DNA from: Photorhabdus bodei
Lineage (GTDB): Bacteria > Pseudomonadota > Gammaproteobacteria > Enterobacterales > Enterobacteriaceae
Reading direction: 5' to 3'
NCBI RefSeq assembly: GCF_003287735.1
Contig: NZ_NSCM01000005.1
Coordinates: forward strand, 124,001-188,000
Length of the DNA: 64,000 nt
Positions 33,599-42,507 of this stretch are shown here, one piece after another. The position numbers were made by a program, and so were the translations under genes. How positions within the stretch are numbered: the first letter of the stretch is position 1; every line of letters begins with the position of its first letter. The notes under the pieces are model-generated. The model had not been told where the DNA came from. It was given only the letters and a program-made list of their open reading frames with translations, and made no database searches.

Positions 33599-33718
33599 TT
33601 AAGCCTCTTCCATCCATTGTTTTTCTGTCATTTTCCCCAAAAAGCTCACACTAATGATCGCGGCCTCGGACATTAAACCAAGATCAGATTGAACCTCTCG
33701 TAACCTGATAGATGTCAT
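33599..33718 (-). CDS. Possible 39-residue protein, unrecognised, start of a broken two-gene unit
   Basis: The minus frame MTSIRLREVQSDLGLMSEAA continues IISVSFLGKMTEKQWMEEA and stops. A second start, ATG AAC GAA GAG..., follows 5 bp after that stop and is cut by ERIC copy 5 after about ten codons. The amino-acid composition looks like real protein rather than noise, and phage or plasmid accessory genes are often this small. The Shine-Dalgarno is weak. No function can be assigned. Confidence 0.35.
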   Translation of the reverse strand: MTSIRLREVQSDLGLMSEAAIISVSFLGKMTEKQWMEEA

Positions 33719-33816
33719 TCTTGGGGTTTTATGTTTTACGATTGCAACTAACCACCATAATTACTATGATACAAGGGCAACATCGTTAATCCGGAAGTAA
33801 ACATACTCGTATTCCC

Positions 33817-34779
33817 TTAAATCATTTTCTTGGGGGTTTTTATACCTATTTGCCATAATGAATTATTTAATTACTTTATGAATAAAATTTATTTCCAGAT
33901 TGAAAACGTTATTAAATCCAGTCCCTTTAAGAAAACAGCTTGCCTGATTAATCTATTCATATTGTTATTTATTTTCCCTGATTATATGATCATTAACAGA
34001 GTCAAGTTTTTTTCACTGATGGTTTTATGATGGGCAGGATTTAAACCGTTATTAAAACGCATTATTTTAACATCGGATTTTAATCGGTATAAAATTTTAA
34101 ATGGTATTTTTACCACTTCCGACGCCTGATTTCTGTTAAGTTTAATCATATCCGCTCTCTATCTTTACCGATCATAGTAATCACTTATCTGGTTTATTAT
34201 TTATTCTTTTTTATCCATTATTTCCCAACGCGCATTAATACTAATTCTGTTTTACCGGCAATCTTGAGTGGTTTTAATAAGCTCCACTCTTTATTTTATT
34301 GATAAATCAGCCAGTAAATGGCCTGATGATATAAAGATACCCCTTTCTGTTTTTTCGGATAATCAATTCATTTTTCAGATTTTAAATCCGACTAAATTAA
34401 CCTTTTTACCTGTTTTTTATTACGTCATTTTTATAGCTAGCTTCGTAAAATAACAACGAAAAAACATTTGAATATCCTCCTGTTAGTTATATAAAAGCTT
34501 TAATATCTCCGCATGATCACTTTTAAATAGTTGTATTAGATTAGGTAAACGTAAAATAATCGGCGGATAGTATCGCCGATAAATGTATTAAATATGACAG
34601 AAAGTCGGCTGTTTTTAGCCACTCTGTATTTTTAAAAAATCTGACATTAATGAAGTACCTATTTTTTCAATCCTTAGCTAACTAATCACCGGTAAAAAGC
34701 ATCTGACAATTGTCAAAGAGGGAAAATGCAAGTAAAAAGATAAGCTGAGCCATGTTAAAAAGATGATAAACCGAGCCTG
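33817..34779. repeat. Long tandem direct repeat, copy A (~963 bp)
   Basis: Copy A starts at TTAAATCATTTTCTTGGG and recurs 976 bp further on with only scattered point differences and a single-base indel in a T-run. Both copies are AT-rich and end in the segment with TTAAAAAGATGATAAACC. It contains one short minus-strand frame (33982-34149) and two short plus-strand frames, none recognised. The two copies are separated by only about 13 bp of different sequence, so this is a recent tandem duplication. Confidence 0.9.
33982..34149 (-). CDS. Possible 55-residue basic protein in repeat copy A
   Basis: The minus frame starts MIKLNRNQASEVVKIPFKIL and ends LLMII. It is basic, with GAGAGCGGAT just before the ATG as a fair ribosome site. 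No family is recognised and it may be the start of a larger, decayed gene. An identical frame with one Asn-to-Lys change is in copy B. The alternative plus-strand frames (66 and 61 codons) lack ribosome sites and look like noise. Confidence 0.3.
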   Translation of the reverse strand: MIKLNRNQASEVVKIPFKILYRLKSDVKIMRFNNGLNPAHHKTISEKNLTLLMII

Positions 34780-34792
34780 GAGAGACTATAAT

Positions 34793-35755
34793 TTAAATCA
34801 TTTTCTTGGGAGTTTTTATACCTATTTGCCATAATGAATTATTTAATTATTTTATGAATAAAATTTATTTCCAGATTGAAAACGTTATTAAAGCCAGTCC
34901 CTTTAAGAAAACAGCTTGCCTGATTAATCTATTCATATTGTTATTTATTTTCCCTGATTATATGATCATTAACAGAGTCAAGTTTTTTTCACTGATGGTT
35001 TTATGATGGGCAGGATTTAAACCGTTATTAAAACGCATTATTTTAACATCGGATTTTAATCGGTATAAAATTTTAAATGGTATTTTTACCACTTCCGACG
35101 CCTGCTTTCTGTTAAGTTTAATCATATCCGCTCTCTATCTTTACCGATCATAATAATCACTTATCTGGTTTATTATTTATTCTTTTTTATCCATTATTTA
35201 CCAACGCGCATTAATACTAATTCTGTTTTACCGGCAATCTTGAGTGGTTTTAATAAGCTCCACTCTTTATTTTATTGATAAATCAGCCAGTAAATGGCCT
35301 GATGATATAAAGATACCCCTTTCTGTTTTTTCGGATAATCAATTCATTTTTCAGATTTTAAATCCGACTAAATTAACCTTTTTACCTGTTTTTTATTACG
35401 TCATTTTTATAGCTAGCTTCGTAAAATAACAACGAAAAAACATTTGAATATCCTCCTGTTAGTTATATAAAAGCTTTAATATTTCCGCATAATCACTTTT
35501 AAATAGTTGTATCAGATTAGGTAAATGTAAAATAATCGGCGGATAATATCGCCGATAAATGTATTAAATATGACAGAAAGTCGGCTGTTTTTAGCCACTC
35601 TGTATTTTTAAAAAATCTGACATTAATGAAGTACCTATTTTTTTCAATCCTTAGCTAACTAATCACCGGTAAAAAGCATCTGACAATTGTCAAAGAGGGA
35701 AAATGCAAGTAAAAAGATAAGCTGAGCCATGTTAAAAAGATGATAAACCAAGCCT
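34793..35755. repeat. Long tandem direct repeat, copy B (~963 bp)
   Basis: The second copy of the unit at 33817-34779, in the same orientation. Differences seen by eye include GATTTC to GCTTTC near 35105, TCCCAAC to TACCAAC near 35200, AATATC to AATATT near 35480 and one extra T near 35640. Overall identity is close to 99 percent by inspection. Confidence 0.9.
34958..35125 (-). CDS. Possible 55-residue basic protein in repeat copy B
   Basis: The same frame as 33982-34149, with one substitution: MIKLNRNQAS becomes MIKLNRKQAS. The frame stays open in both copies, which is weak evidence for coding because the duplication looks too recent for frameshifts to accumulate. Confidence 0.3.
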   Translation of the reverse strand: MIKLNRKQASEVVKIPFKILYRLKSDVKIMRFNNGLNPAHHKTISEKNLTLLMII

Positions 35756-36310
35756 AGAACGGGTAAATAATTCTATTTTCCACCTCGTATTTAACGATGC
35801 CATTTTCATTAAACTGATACTTTCCATTAAACTGATACTTAGTTTTTTGCATTTTCACTTTAATAATCTATATTCCTTTTTCTACACTTAAAAAACAGAG
35901 AGAGTAAATGGTGTGTTAATAACATTAAAATTAAAGTATATTTCTTTAATCATTTTCAATGTTATTAATCTGGTTAACTTAAAGATTAATCGGCTTTATT
36001 TAACGATTATCTCTGATTTTCCGTAAACTTTTTACAGCCATGTAAAATAAACTTAAAACCCGCTTTTCCTAAGGTTTTCTCTTTCAATGCTAATATAGCA
36101 TCGAATTTTTTATCCGCTGCAAAAGAACTTTAACGACTTCTTTTTACCTTTGATGATTAAAATTTTTACCTGTTTTTTCATAATACGATTACCATCTCTT
36201 TCCCGATTTTAAAACCACACTGATAGATAAAAACAGCTTTTCTTAACACCTGCTTTATCACATACTGATAAAACATATCCAGTCTTATAGCAAGATTTCC
36301 CTTTAAACAG
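35756..36310. other. AT-rich decayed sequence
   Basis: No intact gene. The minus strand shows pieces that look coding: MKKQVKILIIKGKKKSLKFF, and after a stop KKFDAILALKEKTLGKAGFK followed by FILHGCKKFTENQR and a stop. They may be one frameshifted gene of about 70 codons. A short tandem repeat (CATTAAACTGATACTT, twice) lies near 35808-35842. Confidence 0.4.
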
Positions 36311-36430
36311 AAGAAGATATCCAACTGTATTTAGAAGAAGTGATGAAAGAGGATAATCCAGCCCTGATATTATCTGCATTGGGAGATATTGCCAAAGCCA
36401 GAAATATAAGCCAGCTTGTAAAAGAAGTGG
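36311..36430 (+). pseudogene. HigA-type antitoxin fragment
   Basis: The frame reads EEDIQLYLEEVMKEDNPALI, then LSALGDIAKARNISQLVKEVGI, which is the middle of addiction-module antidote proteins (HTH, XRE-like) fused to HigB-type toxins. A TAA lies just upstream in this frame and the sequence after VGI no longer fits the family. So both the N-terminal start and the recognition helix end are lost, and no toxin gene is adjacent. Confidence 0.6.
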
Positions 36431-36588
36431 GCATAGCAACACGGGCATACAGTTTTAAACAGAAAACTGCGCCTTATAGCCTTCCCCTGAAAGACAAGGT
36501 TTTAAGGCGCCCCCTGATAATAGAAAGCAATAAATTTTTCCCCAGCAACCAAAACAAAATCAAAAAGACACAGCGATATTACGACTGA

Positions 36589-37359
36589 TTAATCCGCAGT
36601 AACCAGTTCCAATATTTGCTGCCTGACATGCTCGAAAATGAGTTCGCCAATCTCCGCACTCGAACCAGATGTTTTAGAAAGGACGCCTCTCGTTGAAAAT
36701 TCTTTTTTAATCGGCACTTGATAGATCCCAGCACGTGGAGGTTTATCGTGATCAGGTCGCTCAGCTCTCACTAAATCCGGGCGTAAATGCAACATTAAAC
36801 TCGTTTCTGTTAACCCTGCATGCTCAGCATGCCAACCGGGAAAATCAACTAAATGTTCACGCGTCCAGTCATCAGACACCAAACTCCACCAGCTAAATAC
36901 GATAACGGAACGATCGTTAAAATGTCCCTCCGCCCGTAATGCGTCTACCGCTTCGAAAATAAAACCTTCATTCTCAAAATGACCATTAATGATCACCAGT
37001 TGTTTAAAGGGTAATGAGCACAAGCTCTTAATTGTTCGGCTGATATAAGCGGTAAATGTTGATCCATCCAGGTAAATCGTGCCAGGAAATTCAAGTCCAC
37101 CCCCACTTTGTGGCAATGATCTGGCAGACACTGGCTGTACCGGCAAGGTGAATCCATTAATATCCTCCGCCAGCACGCGGGCAAAGGCTTCTGGGATCAC
37201 TGAATCCACATTCAACGGCAGATGAGGCCCATGCTGCTCAATCCCGCCAATCGGCCATATCAATGTCTTACCTTCAACCGCGGCTAAGACCTGCTCACTG
37301 GTCAGTTCCGCAAATTCTCTAATTTTATTATTATTCATGATGTTATCCATTTTCCTCAT
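36589..37359 (-). CDS. Creatininase-family metallohydrolase (cluster tailoring enzyme)
   Basis: This 256-residue protein has the creatininase fold. It carries the metal ligands E41 and H43 in GGIEQHGPHLPL, D52 in NVD, and H127 and E129 in NGHFEN, the same order as in creatinine amidohydrolase, and a HAEHAGLTETS block at 177-187. The family opens small cyclic amides (creatinine) and includes the FAPy deformylase ArfB and MftE. The ATG overlaps the stop of the upstream DHOD-like gene (ATGA), so the start is well supported and the two are coupled. It is the last gene of the NRPS/PKS series. Its substrate is unknown; hydrolysis or formation of a cyclic amide in the product is an inference. Confidence 0.85.
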   Translation of the reverse strand: MRKMDNIMNNNKIREFAELTSEQVLAAVEGKTLIWPIGGIEQHGPHLPLNVDSVIPEAFARVLAEDINGFTLPVQPVSARSLPQSGGGLEFPGTIYLDGSTFTAYISRTIKSLCSLPFKQLVIINGHFENEGFIFEAVDALRAEGHFNDRSVIVFSWWSLVSDDWTREHLVDFPGWHAEHAGLTETSLMLHLRPDLVRAERPDHDKPPRAGIYQVPIKKEFSTRGVLSKTSGSSAEIGELIFEHVRQQILELVTAD

Positions 37360-38225
37360 ACTTTTTCTGACGTCATGACTTGCGTATATTCATGAACAAT
37401 GCGCTGCAATGTTTTATACATATGCCGATGAAGCGCGGTGTAAACCTGCACCGTATTCGCCCCTGCCAGTAGGTATTCATGAACATCATTACCATCCTGT
37501 ACGCCTCCCGACCCAAGTATTGGAATCGTCACCCCTCGCTTACGCAGGTTATAAATAGCGGCAAGCACCATTGGTTTGATCCCTGGCCCAGAGTATCCGC
37601 AAACCCCATTAAGCAGCGCTTCGCCATTCGCTGTGTCGAATGCAATGCCTGAAATGGTATCGCTCAACGTTATCGCATCAGCCCCCCCTTCCACCGCAGC
37701 TTGAACACGCCCATACAAATTATCGCCAAGCGAGAGTTTGACCGCAAAAGGGGTGTCCGTTCGCTCTTTCACCGCTTTGGTGTAGTTAAATACTCGTTCT
37801 GGTGTATCTTCCGTGAAGTCGTCCGCATGCAAGCATGAAATGCCTAACTCCAAAGGGGCATCGGTCACTTCCGAGATACGAACAGCCAATGAACCTAACG
37901 CCTCAGGTGATTCAGCATGGATAGAAACTATCACCGGAAGTTGTTCTTCCTTAAATTCACGGAGAAGCGTTAACCAATATTCAACGGTTTTCTTCGAATA
38001 CGTCGTATTGTTCAGCATCCCTGTACTGAATAAATAGGTCTTTTCTGTATGCAATTTTTCTGAGCGCGGGTAAATCGTTTTTGTCACGACTGCCCCTGCG
38101 CCGTGAGCGATAAACTGGCGAATATTTTTAGCTTGATCAGAAAGCAAACCCGACCCAACAATAATTGGGTTTTTTATCTTCATTCCTAAAACATCATAGG
38201 TTGATTCAATAACTCGATTTTCCAT
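37356..38225 (-). CDS. Dihydroorotate dehydrogenase-like flavoprotein (cluster tailoring enzyme)
   Basis: This 289-residue TIM-barrel protein of the PyrD/dihydropyrimidine dehydrogenase family has an N-terminal GMKIKNPIIVGSGL, a Ser-Cys pair at 130-131 (ELGISCLH) where class-1 enzymes have ENxSCPN, a flavin-contacting Lys163 in FAVKLSL and the FMN phosphate site ILGSGGVQDGND with GANTVQVYTAL. The start is at ATG 38225 with GTGGAG upstream, although the frame is open to 38279. The usual NxSCPN motif has changed to GISCLH, so its substrate is probably not dihydroorotate. It is coupled to the creatininase-like gene by a 4-bp overlap. A redox step on a dihydropyrimidine-like or amide ring is inferred. 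Confidence 0.82.
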   Translation of the reverse strand: MENRVIESTYDVLGMKIKNPIIVGSGLLSDQAKNIRQFIAHGAGAVVTKTIYPRSEKLHTEKTYLFSTGMLNNTTYSKKTVEYWLTLLREFKEEQLPVIVSIHAESPEALGSLAVRISEVTDAPLELGISCLHADDFTEDTPERVFNYTKAVKERTDTPFAVKLSLGDNLYGRVQAAVEGGADAITLSDTISGIAFDTANGEALLNGVCGYSGPGIKPMVLAAIYNLRKRGVTIPILGSGGVQDGNDVHEYLLAGANTVQVYTALHRHMYKTLQRIVHEYTQVMTSEKV

Positions 38226-38332
38226 CGTAACTCCACAAATTACCCATTCAAGCAAACTCGCTATTAACCCGCCTTTCAATTCAATAAAAAGTCAATAGAA
38301 AGGCGGTATATCCTCAAAAAGGTGATCAATAG

Positions 38333-38821
38333 CTATTCAACTGCAAGATTCCTGAAAATCTCGCCAATCTGTCCCGGATTTTGACGAAAATCGTGAATAT
38401 CCAATTTCGACAAATTGCAAATATGCTCTAATCCCTTTAACAAATGACTACCACCATTCACAATCGGTAGTTGAGTGATTAATAAGACGGGCCGTTTCAG
38501 AGCAGAGGCCCAACCAAGTTCAATATGTGTACCGTCAGTACGCAGTAATTCATCACCTTGATGAACCGGAAGAATGGGCATGAAAAAATCACACTGCCGC
38601 ATCCATTGGAAATCCCGTTTCGATACCATATCTGGCGTATAACTGGGTGTATCAATGCCAAATTTCTCAGTCAAATGCGCCGAAAATACATTACCATTCA
38701 GTGCCTTCACCGTCTTAATCGCCAGTTGGATAGTCGTTCTCAACTCCTCATGAAAACCGTTATCACAAATTGCAAATTGAATCGGCCCACCAATGAAAAC
38801 ACTTTTATTTGCCAACGGCAT
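38333..38821 (-). CDS. Nucleoside 2-deoxyribosyltransferase-like protein
   Basis: This 162-residue protein starts at ATG 38821, 6 bp after GGGGA. It begins with the beta strand and loop SVFIGGPIQF typical of the NDT/DUF4406-type Rossmann fold. It has a conserved Asp pair in RQCDFFMPILP and the family's catalytic-Glu motif GTHIELGWASALKRPVLL, with E101 as the predicted nucleophile. Members cut or exchange N-glycosidic bonds; relatives (MilB, BlsM) hydrolyse CMP in nucleoside-antibiotic pathways. It lies 129 bp after the aminotransferase gene and 107 bp before the DHOD-like gene on the same strand. Supplying a free base or sugar phosphate for the cluster is an inference. Confidence 0.72.
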   Translation of the reverse strand: MPLANKSVFIGGPIQFAICDNGFHEELRTTIQLAIKTVKALNGNVFSAHLTEKFGIDTPSYTPDMVSKRDFQWMRQCDFFMPILPVHQGDELLRTDGTHIELGWASALKRPVLLITQLPIVNGGSHLLKGLEHICNLSKLDIHDFRQNPGQIGEIFRNLAVE

Positions 38822-38950
38822 AACGTTCCCCTTAATTTTCATTACTCAACAGACTATGAGCCGTCGTTTCAGAGCATCGAACTCAGCACAGCCAGAAGAT
38901 AGGATGCTTAATAATTCAATAAGTTATTACTCACAACAGGCCAGTTTGCT

Positions 38951-40714
38951 CTAGCTATATCGAGGAAGCAGGTTGTTTTCCTCAAGTTCATCTAAGCTAT
39001 CTACAAATGCCAAATAAACTTTTTCCAGATGAGTATCATCATGTGCATCGGATATAAACCAGCAACGCCATTCCCAGATATAAACCCCTCTCATCAACAG
39101 GTTGTAGTAAAGCAAATCCATGTTGTCGCGATGCATTAATCTAAAAAACGAGGAAAACGATCTTGCCTCGATAGGAACCCGACGGCTTAAGAACAGTTGG
39201 TTCAAACGTGAAACAAACGATTCAGTACGCTGAGTCAGTGCCTTGGTAAAAGTTTCCCCTCGCCTCTTGATCTCCTGCAAAGTGGCTTTCGCAGCGGTCA
39301 TGCAAAGCGGATGTTGAAAATAGGTCCCACCAAAGAATGTCGGCTCCGCCGCGGGGAAACTATCATCGTTGAAATTCCAGTTTCCACCGTCAATCGAATC
39401 AAGCATATTCTTCCTACCCGTAATGACGCCCAGAGGCATTCCACCACCTATCGTTTTGCCATAGGTCACAATATCGGCCTCAATGCCGAATAACCCCTGG
39501 ACACCCGCTGGATGAGATCTGAAACCTGTCACGATTTCGTCAAATATCAGCAGAATATCTAACTCCCTGGTCACTTGACGCAAACGTCGCAAATAATCTG
39601 GATTACTCAATCCTGGGTCACGCGTGGGTATAGGTTCTACCAGCACCGCGGCGATATCGGTTCTATTGGTTTCGAGAAACTCAATGGCCTCATTGGAGCC
39701 AAACCCAAACACCGAAACATCAGCAACCATATTTTCAGGTATACCCACCGAAATGGGTTTTGTCGCATTAACTTCATCATATTCACCAGCTCTAGCCAGT
39801 ACGGCATCCCAATGTCCGTGGTAACTGCTAGAAAAGAGCACAATATGATTACGACGAGTGAGCGCTCGTGCTGCCCGAACCGCATTCATCACTGCTTCCG
39901 TTCCACTATTGACGAAAGCAACGCGATCCATGCCAGTAATCTCTTTGATAAGTTCAGCCACTTCTAAACCTATCTCATGCCGAGTTCCCAAACCAAAACT
40001 GTTGTCTATTTGCTGAGTGAGCGCTTTAACTACAAAAGGTGGGCTATGACCAAACAAATGCGCACCGAATCCCATCGTCATATCAATGTAATCATTACCA
40101 TCAATATCCTTGACAACAGGGCCGGCAAACTTGGTACAGACAATCGGGTAAAGTAGCTCTTTTATGGAGGGTTTAAAGCCAATTCCAGAACGGCTATCTG
40201 CAATATTTTTACGTACCGCTACCGAATGAATTTTTGATTTAATCGTTCGCTCGTTATATTTAGATATGAATGAAGCCAGATACTTTTTTCTCTCCTCAGA
40301 TTCAATCGATGGCGCACTTCTTGACATCCATTGGAAAAAGCGTTCTTTCTTAACCGGTGGAATATTTGGCGTATCGGATTGTTCAGACCTTTTTTCTTGA
40401 TCAGCCAAGGCGGGTTGAGTGACCGAATGGTTATCTTCCATAACATTGTTTTTATCCGCCATAACATTGCTTTTATCCGCCATCAAGATATATTCACTGA
40501 GTTGACGAACCGTTTGTAATTCTGCGAAAAATTGCCGCACTGAAAGTTTTATACCAAATCGTTTATGGATGGGCTCCAATGCTTCGAATAACAAGAGTGA
40601 TTCCGCCCCCAATTCAACCAACGGTATTTCTAGTTTTATCTCTTCTTTCGGTAAACCAAATGTTTCTGCAAAAATAGCGATTATTTCTCTCTGAATAATT
40701 TCAATATTACTCAT
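38951..40714 (-). CDS. ACP-aminotransferase fusion (PKS beta-aminotransferase)
   Basis: The protein has 587 residues. An N-terminal carrier domain (about 1-78) has the phosphopantetheine serine S39 in LGAESLLLF. A linker (about 78-140) includes a repeated MADKSNV/MADKNNV unit. A class-III (HemL-like) aminotransferase domain (about 180-587) has VNSGTEAV, SSSYHGHWD, FDEIVTGFRSHPAG with D392, and the PLP lysine K420 in TYGKTIGGG. Related AMT domains in mycosubtilin and microcystin synthases convert a beta-ketoacyl thioester to the beta-amino acid while bound to the carrier. Having an ACP directly before the AMT suggests the same reaction on its own carrier. It follows the lone KS gene after 50 bp. 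Confidence 0.9.
   Translation of the reverse strand: MSNIEIIQREIIAIFAETFGLPKEEIKLEIPLVELGAESLLLFEALEPIHKRFGIKLSVRQFFAELQTVRQLSEYILMADKSNVMADKNNVMEDNHSVTQPALADQEKRSEQSDTPNIPPVKKERFFQWMSRSAPSIESEERKKYLASFISKYNERTIKSKIHSVAVRKNIADSRSGIGFKPSIKELLYPIVCTKFAGPVVKDIDGNDYIDMTMGFGAHLFGHSPPFVVKALTQQIDNSFGLGTRHEIGLEVAELIKEITGMDRVAFVNSGTEAVMNAVRAARALTRRNHIVLFSSSYHGHWDAVLARAGEYDEVNATKPISVGIPENMVADVSVFGFGSNEAIEFLETNRTDIAAVLVEPIPTRDPGLSNPDYLRRLRQVTRELDILLIFDEIVTGFRSHPAGVQGLFGIEADIVTYGKTIGGGMPLGVITGRKNMLDSIDGGNWNFNDDSFPAAEPTFFGGTYFQHPLCMTAAKATLQEIKRRGETFTKALTQRTESFVSRLNQLFLSRRVPIEARSFSSFFRLMHRDNMDLLYYNLLMRGVYIWEWRCWFISDAHDDTHLEKVYLAFVDSLDELEENNLLPRYS
40441..40484 (-). repeat. In-frame tandem repeat in the ACP-AMT linker
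   Basis: A 21-base unit (ATAACATTGTTTTTATCCGCC on the plus strand) occurs twice with one mismatch and encodes MADKNNV and MADKSNV; a decayed third copy encodes MEDNHSV. The repeat keeps the reading frame in the flexible linker between carrier and enzyme. Confidence 0.8.
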
Positions 40715-40764
40715 ATCAACCTCACTTTCCTCAAAATGAAGACGATCTCTACCGGTTTTACAGC

Positions 40765-42465
40765 TCAGATTGCCGTTCTTTCAAATGGATAAGTTGGCAG
40801 CGGGAGCCGTTTACGATATTCGCTCTGGTAAAAAATATCCCAATTGATACTTCCCCCGGCCTGCCAAACAGAGGCAGGCGAAATAAACATCTCTTGCAGT
40901 TCACTCAATTGAGGGGTCACCACTAGGGCTTTATTTAGCAGGCCCGATATCAGTTCACGGATATCACGTGCGACAATCACCTTGCGTATGGATAAATGTC
41001 GTCGGCCACGTTGTAAGGTAAATGCCACATCAGCGATATTCGTTTCTGGATACTGTTCAAGATATTTCACTAAATCCAAAATTTTTTGCGCTAATGCTGT
41101 TTCAGTACGTGCACTCAGCGGGATCAGATGTGCCGCCGCCAGGGAAGGTGTGTCAGGCTTTCTCTCCGGTGGTTCGGCAACGACAACATGAACATTTGTA
41201 CCACCGATCCCGAACGAGCTAACACCAGCAATTCTCGCCGCCTTATCGTTATCCCAATCTCTAGATTCAGTAGGCACATAAAACGGCGATTCAGGCTCCC
41301 TCAACTCAGCACAAGGAGATTCACAATTCATTGACGGAGGAATAATGCCTGAATTGACAGCATAGATGGCTTTTATCAGCCCAGCGATACCCGAAGCACA
41401 ATCAGCATGACCAAGATTGGATTTAATCGAACCTAAAGCACACGATCTGGCCGATACGCCGGCAAATACCCGTCCTAGCGCCCGTAATTCAATCCCATCA
41501 CCAACAGGTGTGCCAGTACCATGCGCTTCAATCAAACCAATCTGATCAGCTCGGACATCAGCCGCCGCAAGCGCACGACGGATCACCTGCTCCTGACCTG
41601 AAACCCCCGGAGCACTATAACCCGCCTTGACAGACCCATCGTTGTTAATTGCCGACCCTTTGATAACCGCTAAAATCGGCTCACCATTAAGCAAAGCATC
41701 CTCCAGACGGCGTAATACCACGAACGCGGTGGCATCAGAGAAAATCGTACCGTCAGCTTTCTCATCGAACGCGCAAACTCGTCCTGTCGGAGACAATATC
41801 CCTCCCGCATGGTAAACATAACCAACATGAGCGGGATACCTGACACAAACACCGCCTGCCAGCGCCATGTCACTTTCACCTAGCAATAAACTGTTGCAAG
41901 CCATATGCACAGCCACTAGTGAACCTGAGCAAAAAGTGCCTACGCTGACAGCAGGCCCTAAACAGTTGAGCTTATACGCCACACGCGTTGCCAAAGCATC
42001 TACAGAACTTCCACCAAATAGCAGCATGGCGTCAGCAGAAGAGTGGTTCAGTGTCGGTACATCGGCTTGCCAGGTACTCCGACGAGAACCGATAAAAACT
42101 GAACAGAGCCCTGCGTCCGCCCCGTTGGAATAACCGCTAAGTTCCAGTGCCTCATGGCAAACCTCCAGACAAATCCGTTGCTGAGGGTCCATTTTAGAAA
42201 CTTCTCTCGGCATCATTTGAAAATAGCTGTAATCAAACGCCTCTGGATCTTGCAGGTACGCACCACGCGGAACGTAATGCAATCCGCCTTCACCTGCATC
42301 AACGCCCCGATTATGAAGTTCTTCATTGGTATAACTCGAAATCAGCTCCCGTTTCCCTAAGATCGCATCCCAAAGATCTTGACTCGAATCCGCATTAGGA
42401 AAACGTCCAGCTATGCTGGTAATCGCAATATCTGTTGAATAATGCATTTGTATTTTTGATTTCAT
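40765..42465 (-). CDS. PKS ketosynthase protein without acyltransferase
   Basis: The protein has 566 residues. The ketosynthase domain (about 8-430) has an intact triad: C179 in VGTFCSGSLVAVHMA, H315 in EAHGTGTP and H353 in IKSNLGHADCASG, plus the end motif SSFGIGGTNVH. The canonical DTACSSSL is changed to GTFCSGSL. After the KS come a linker (LIPLSARTETAL) and a C-terminal LPLPTYPFER segment, the usual post-AT linker, but the acyltransferase that should lie between is deleted. No ACP is present. It must receive malonyl from a trans-acting AT or FabD, or work only on carrier-bound substrates. It lies 42 bp after the larger PKS and 50 bp before the ACP-AMT gene, whose carrier it probably uses. 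Confidence 0.92.
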   Translation of the reverse strand: MKSKIQMHYSTDIAITSIAGRFPNADSSQDLWDAILGKRELISSYTNEELHNRGVDAGEGGLHYVPRGAYLQDPEAFDYSYFQMMPREVSKMDPQQRICLEVCHEALELSGYSNGADAGLCSVFIGSRRSTWQADVPTLNHSSADAMLLFGGSSVDALATRVAYKLNCLGPAVSVGTFCSGSLVAVHMACNSLLLGESDMALAGGVCVRYPAHVGYVYHAGGILSPTGRVCAFDEKADGTIFSDATAFVVLRRLEDALLNGEPILAVIKGSAINNDGSVKAGYSAPGVSGQEQVIRRALAAADVRADQIGLIEAHGTGTPVGDGIELRALGRVFAGVSARSCALGSIKSNLGHADCASGIAGLIKAIYAVNSGIIPPSMNCESPCAELREPESPFYVPTESRDWDNDKAARIAGVSSFGIGGTNVHVVVAEPPERKPDTPSLAAAHLIPLSARTETALAQKILDLVKYLEQYPETNIADVAFTLQRGRRHLSIRKVIVARDIRELISGLLNKALVVTPQLSELQEMFISPASVWQAGGSINWDIFYQSEYRKRLPLPTYPFERTAI

Positions 42466-42507
42466 GCTAATTCCCTTTCCCGAACACGTTGGTCTTGCCG
42501 ATCCGCG

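Noticed and set aside
34806..35429. 66- and 61-codon plus-strand frames in both long repeats
   Set aside because: No convincing ribosome sites, AT-rich random-looking composition, and the identity of the two copies only reflects the recent duplication.
33817..35755. CRISPR array suggested by long repeated sequence
   Set aside because: Only two units of about 963 bp with 13 bp between them; no short regular repeats with unique spacers and no cas genes. The ERICs are also dispersed, not arrayed.
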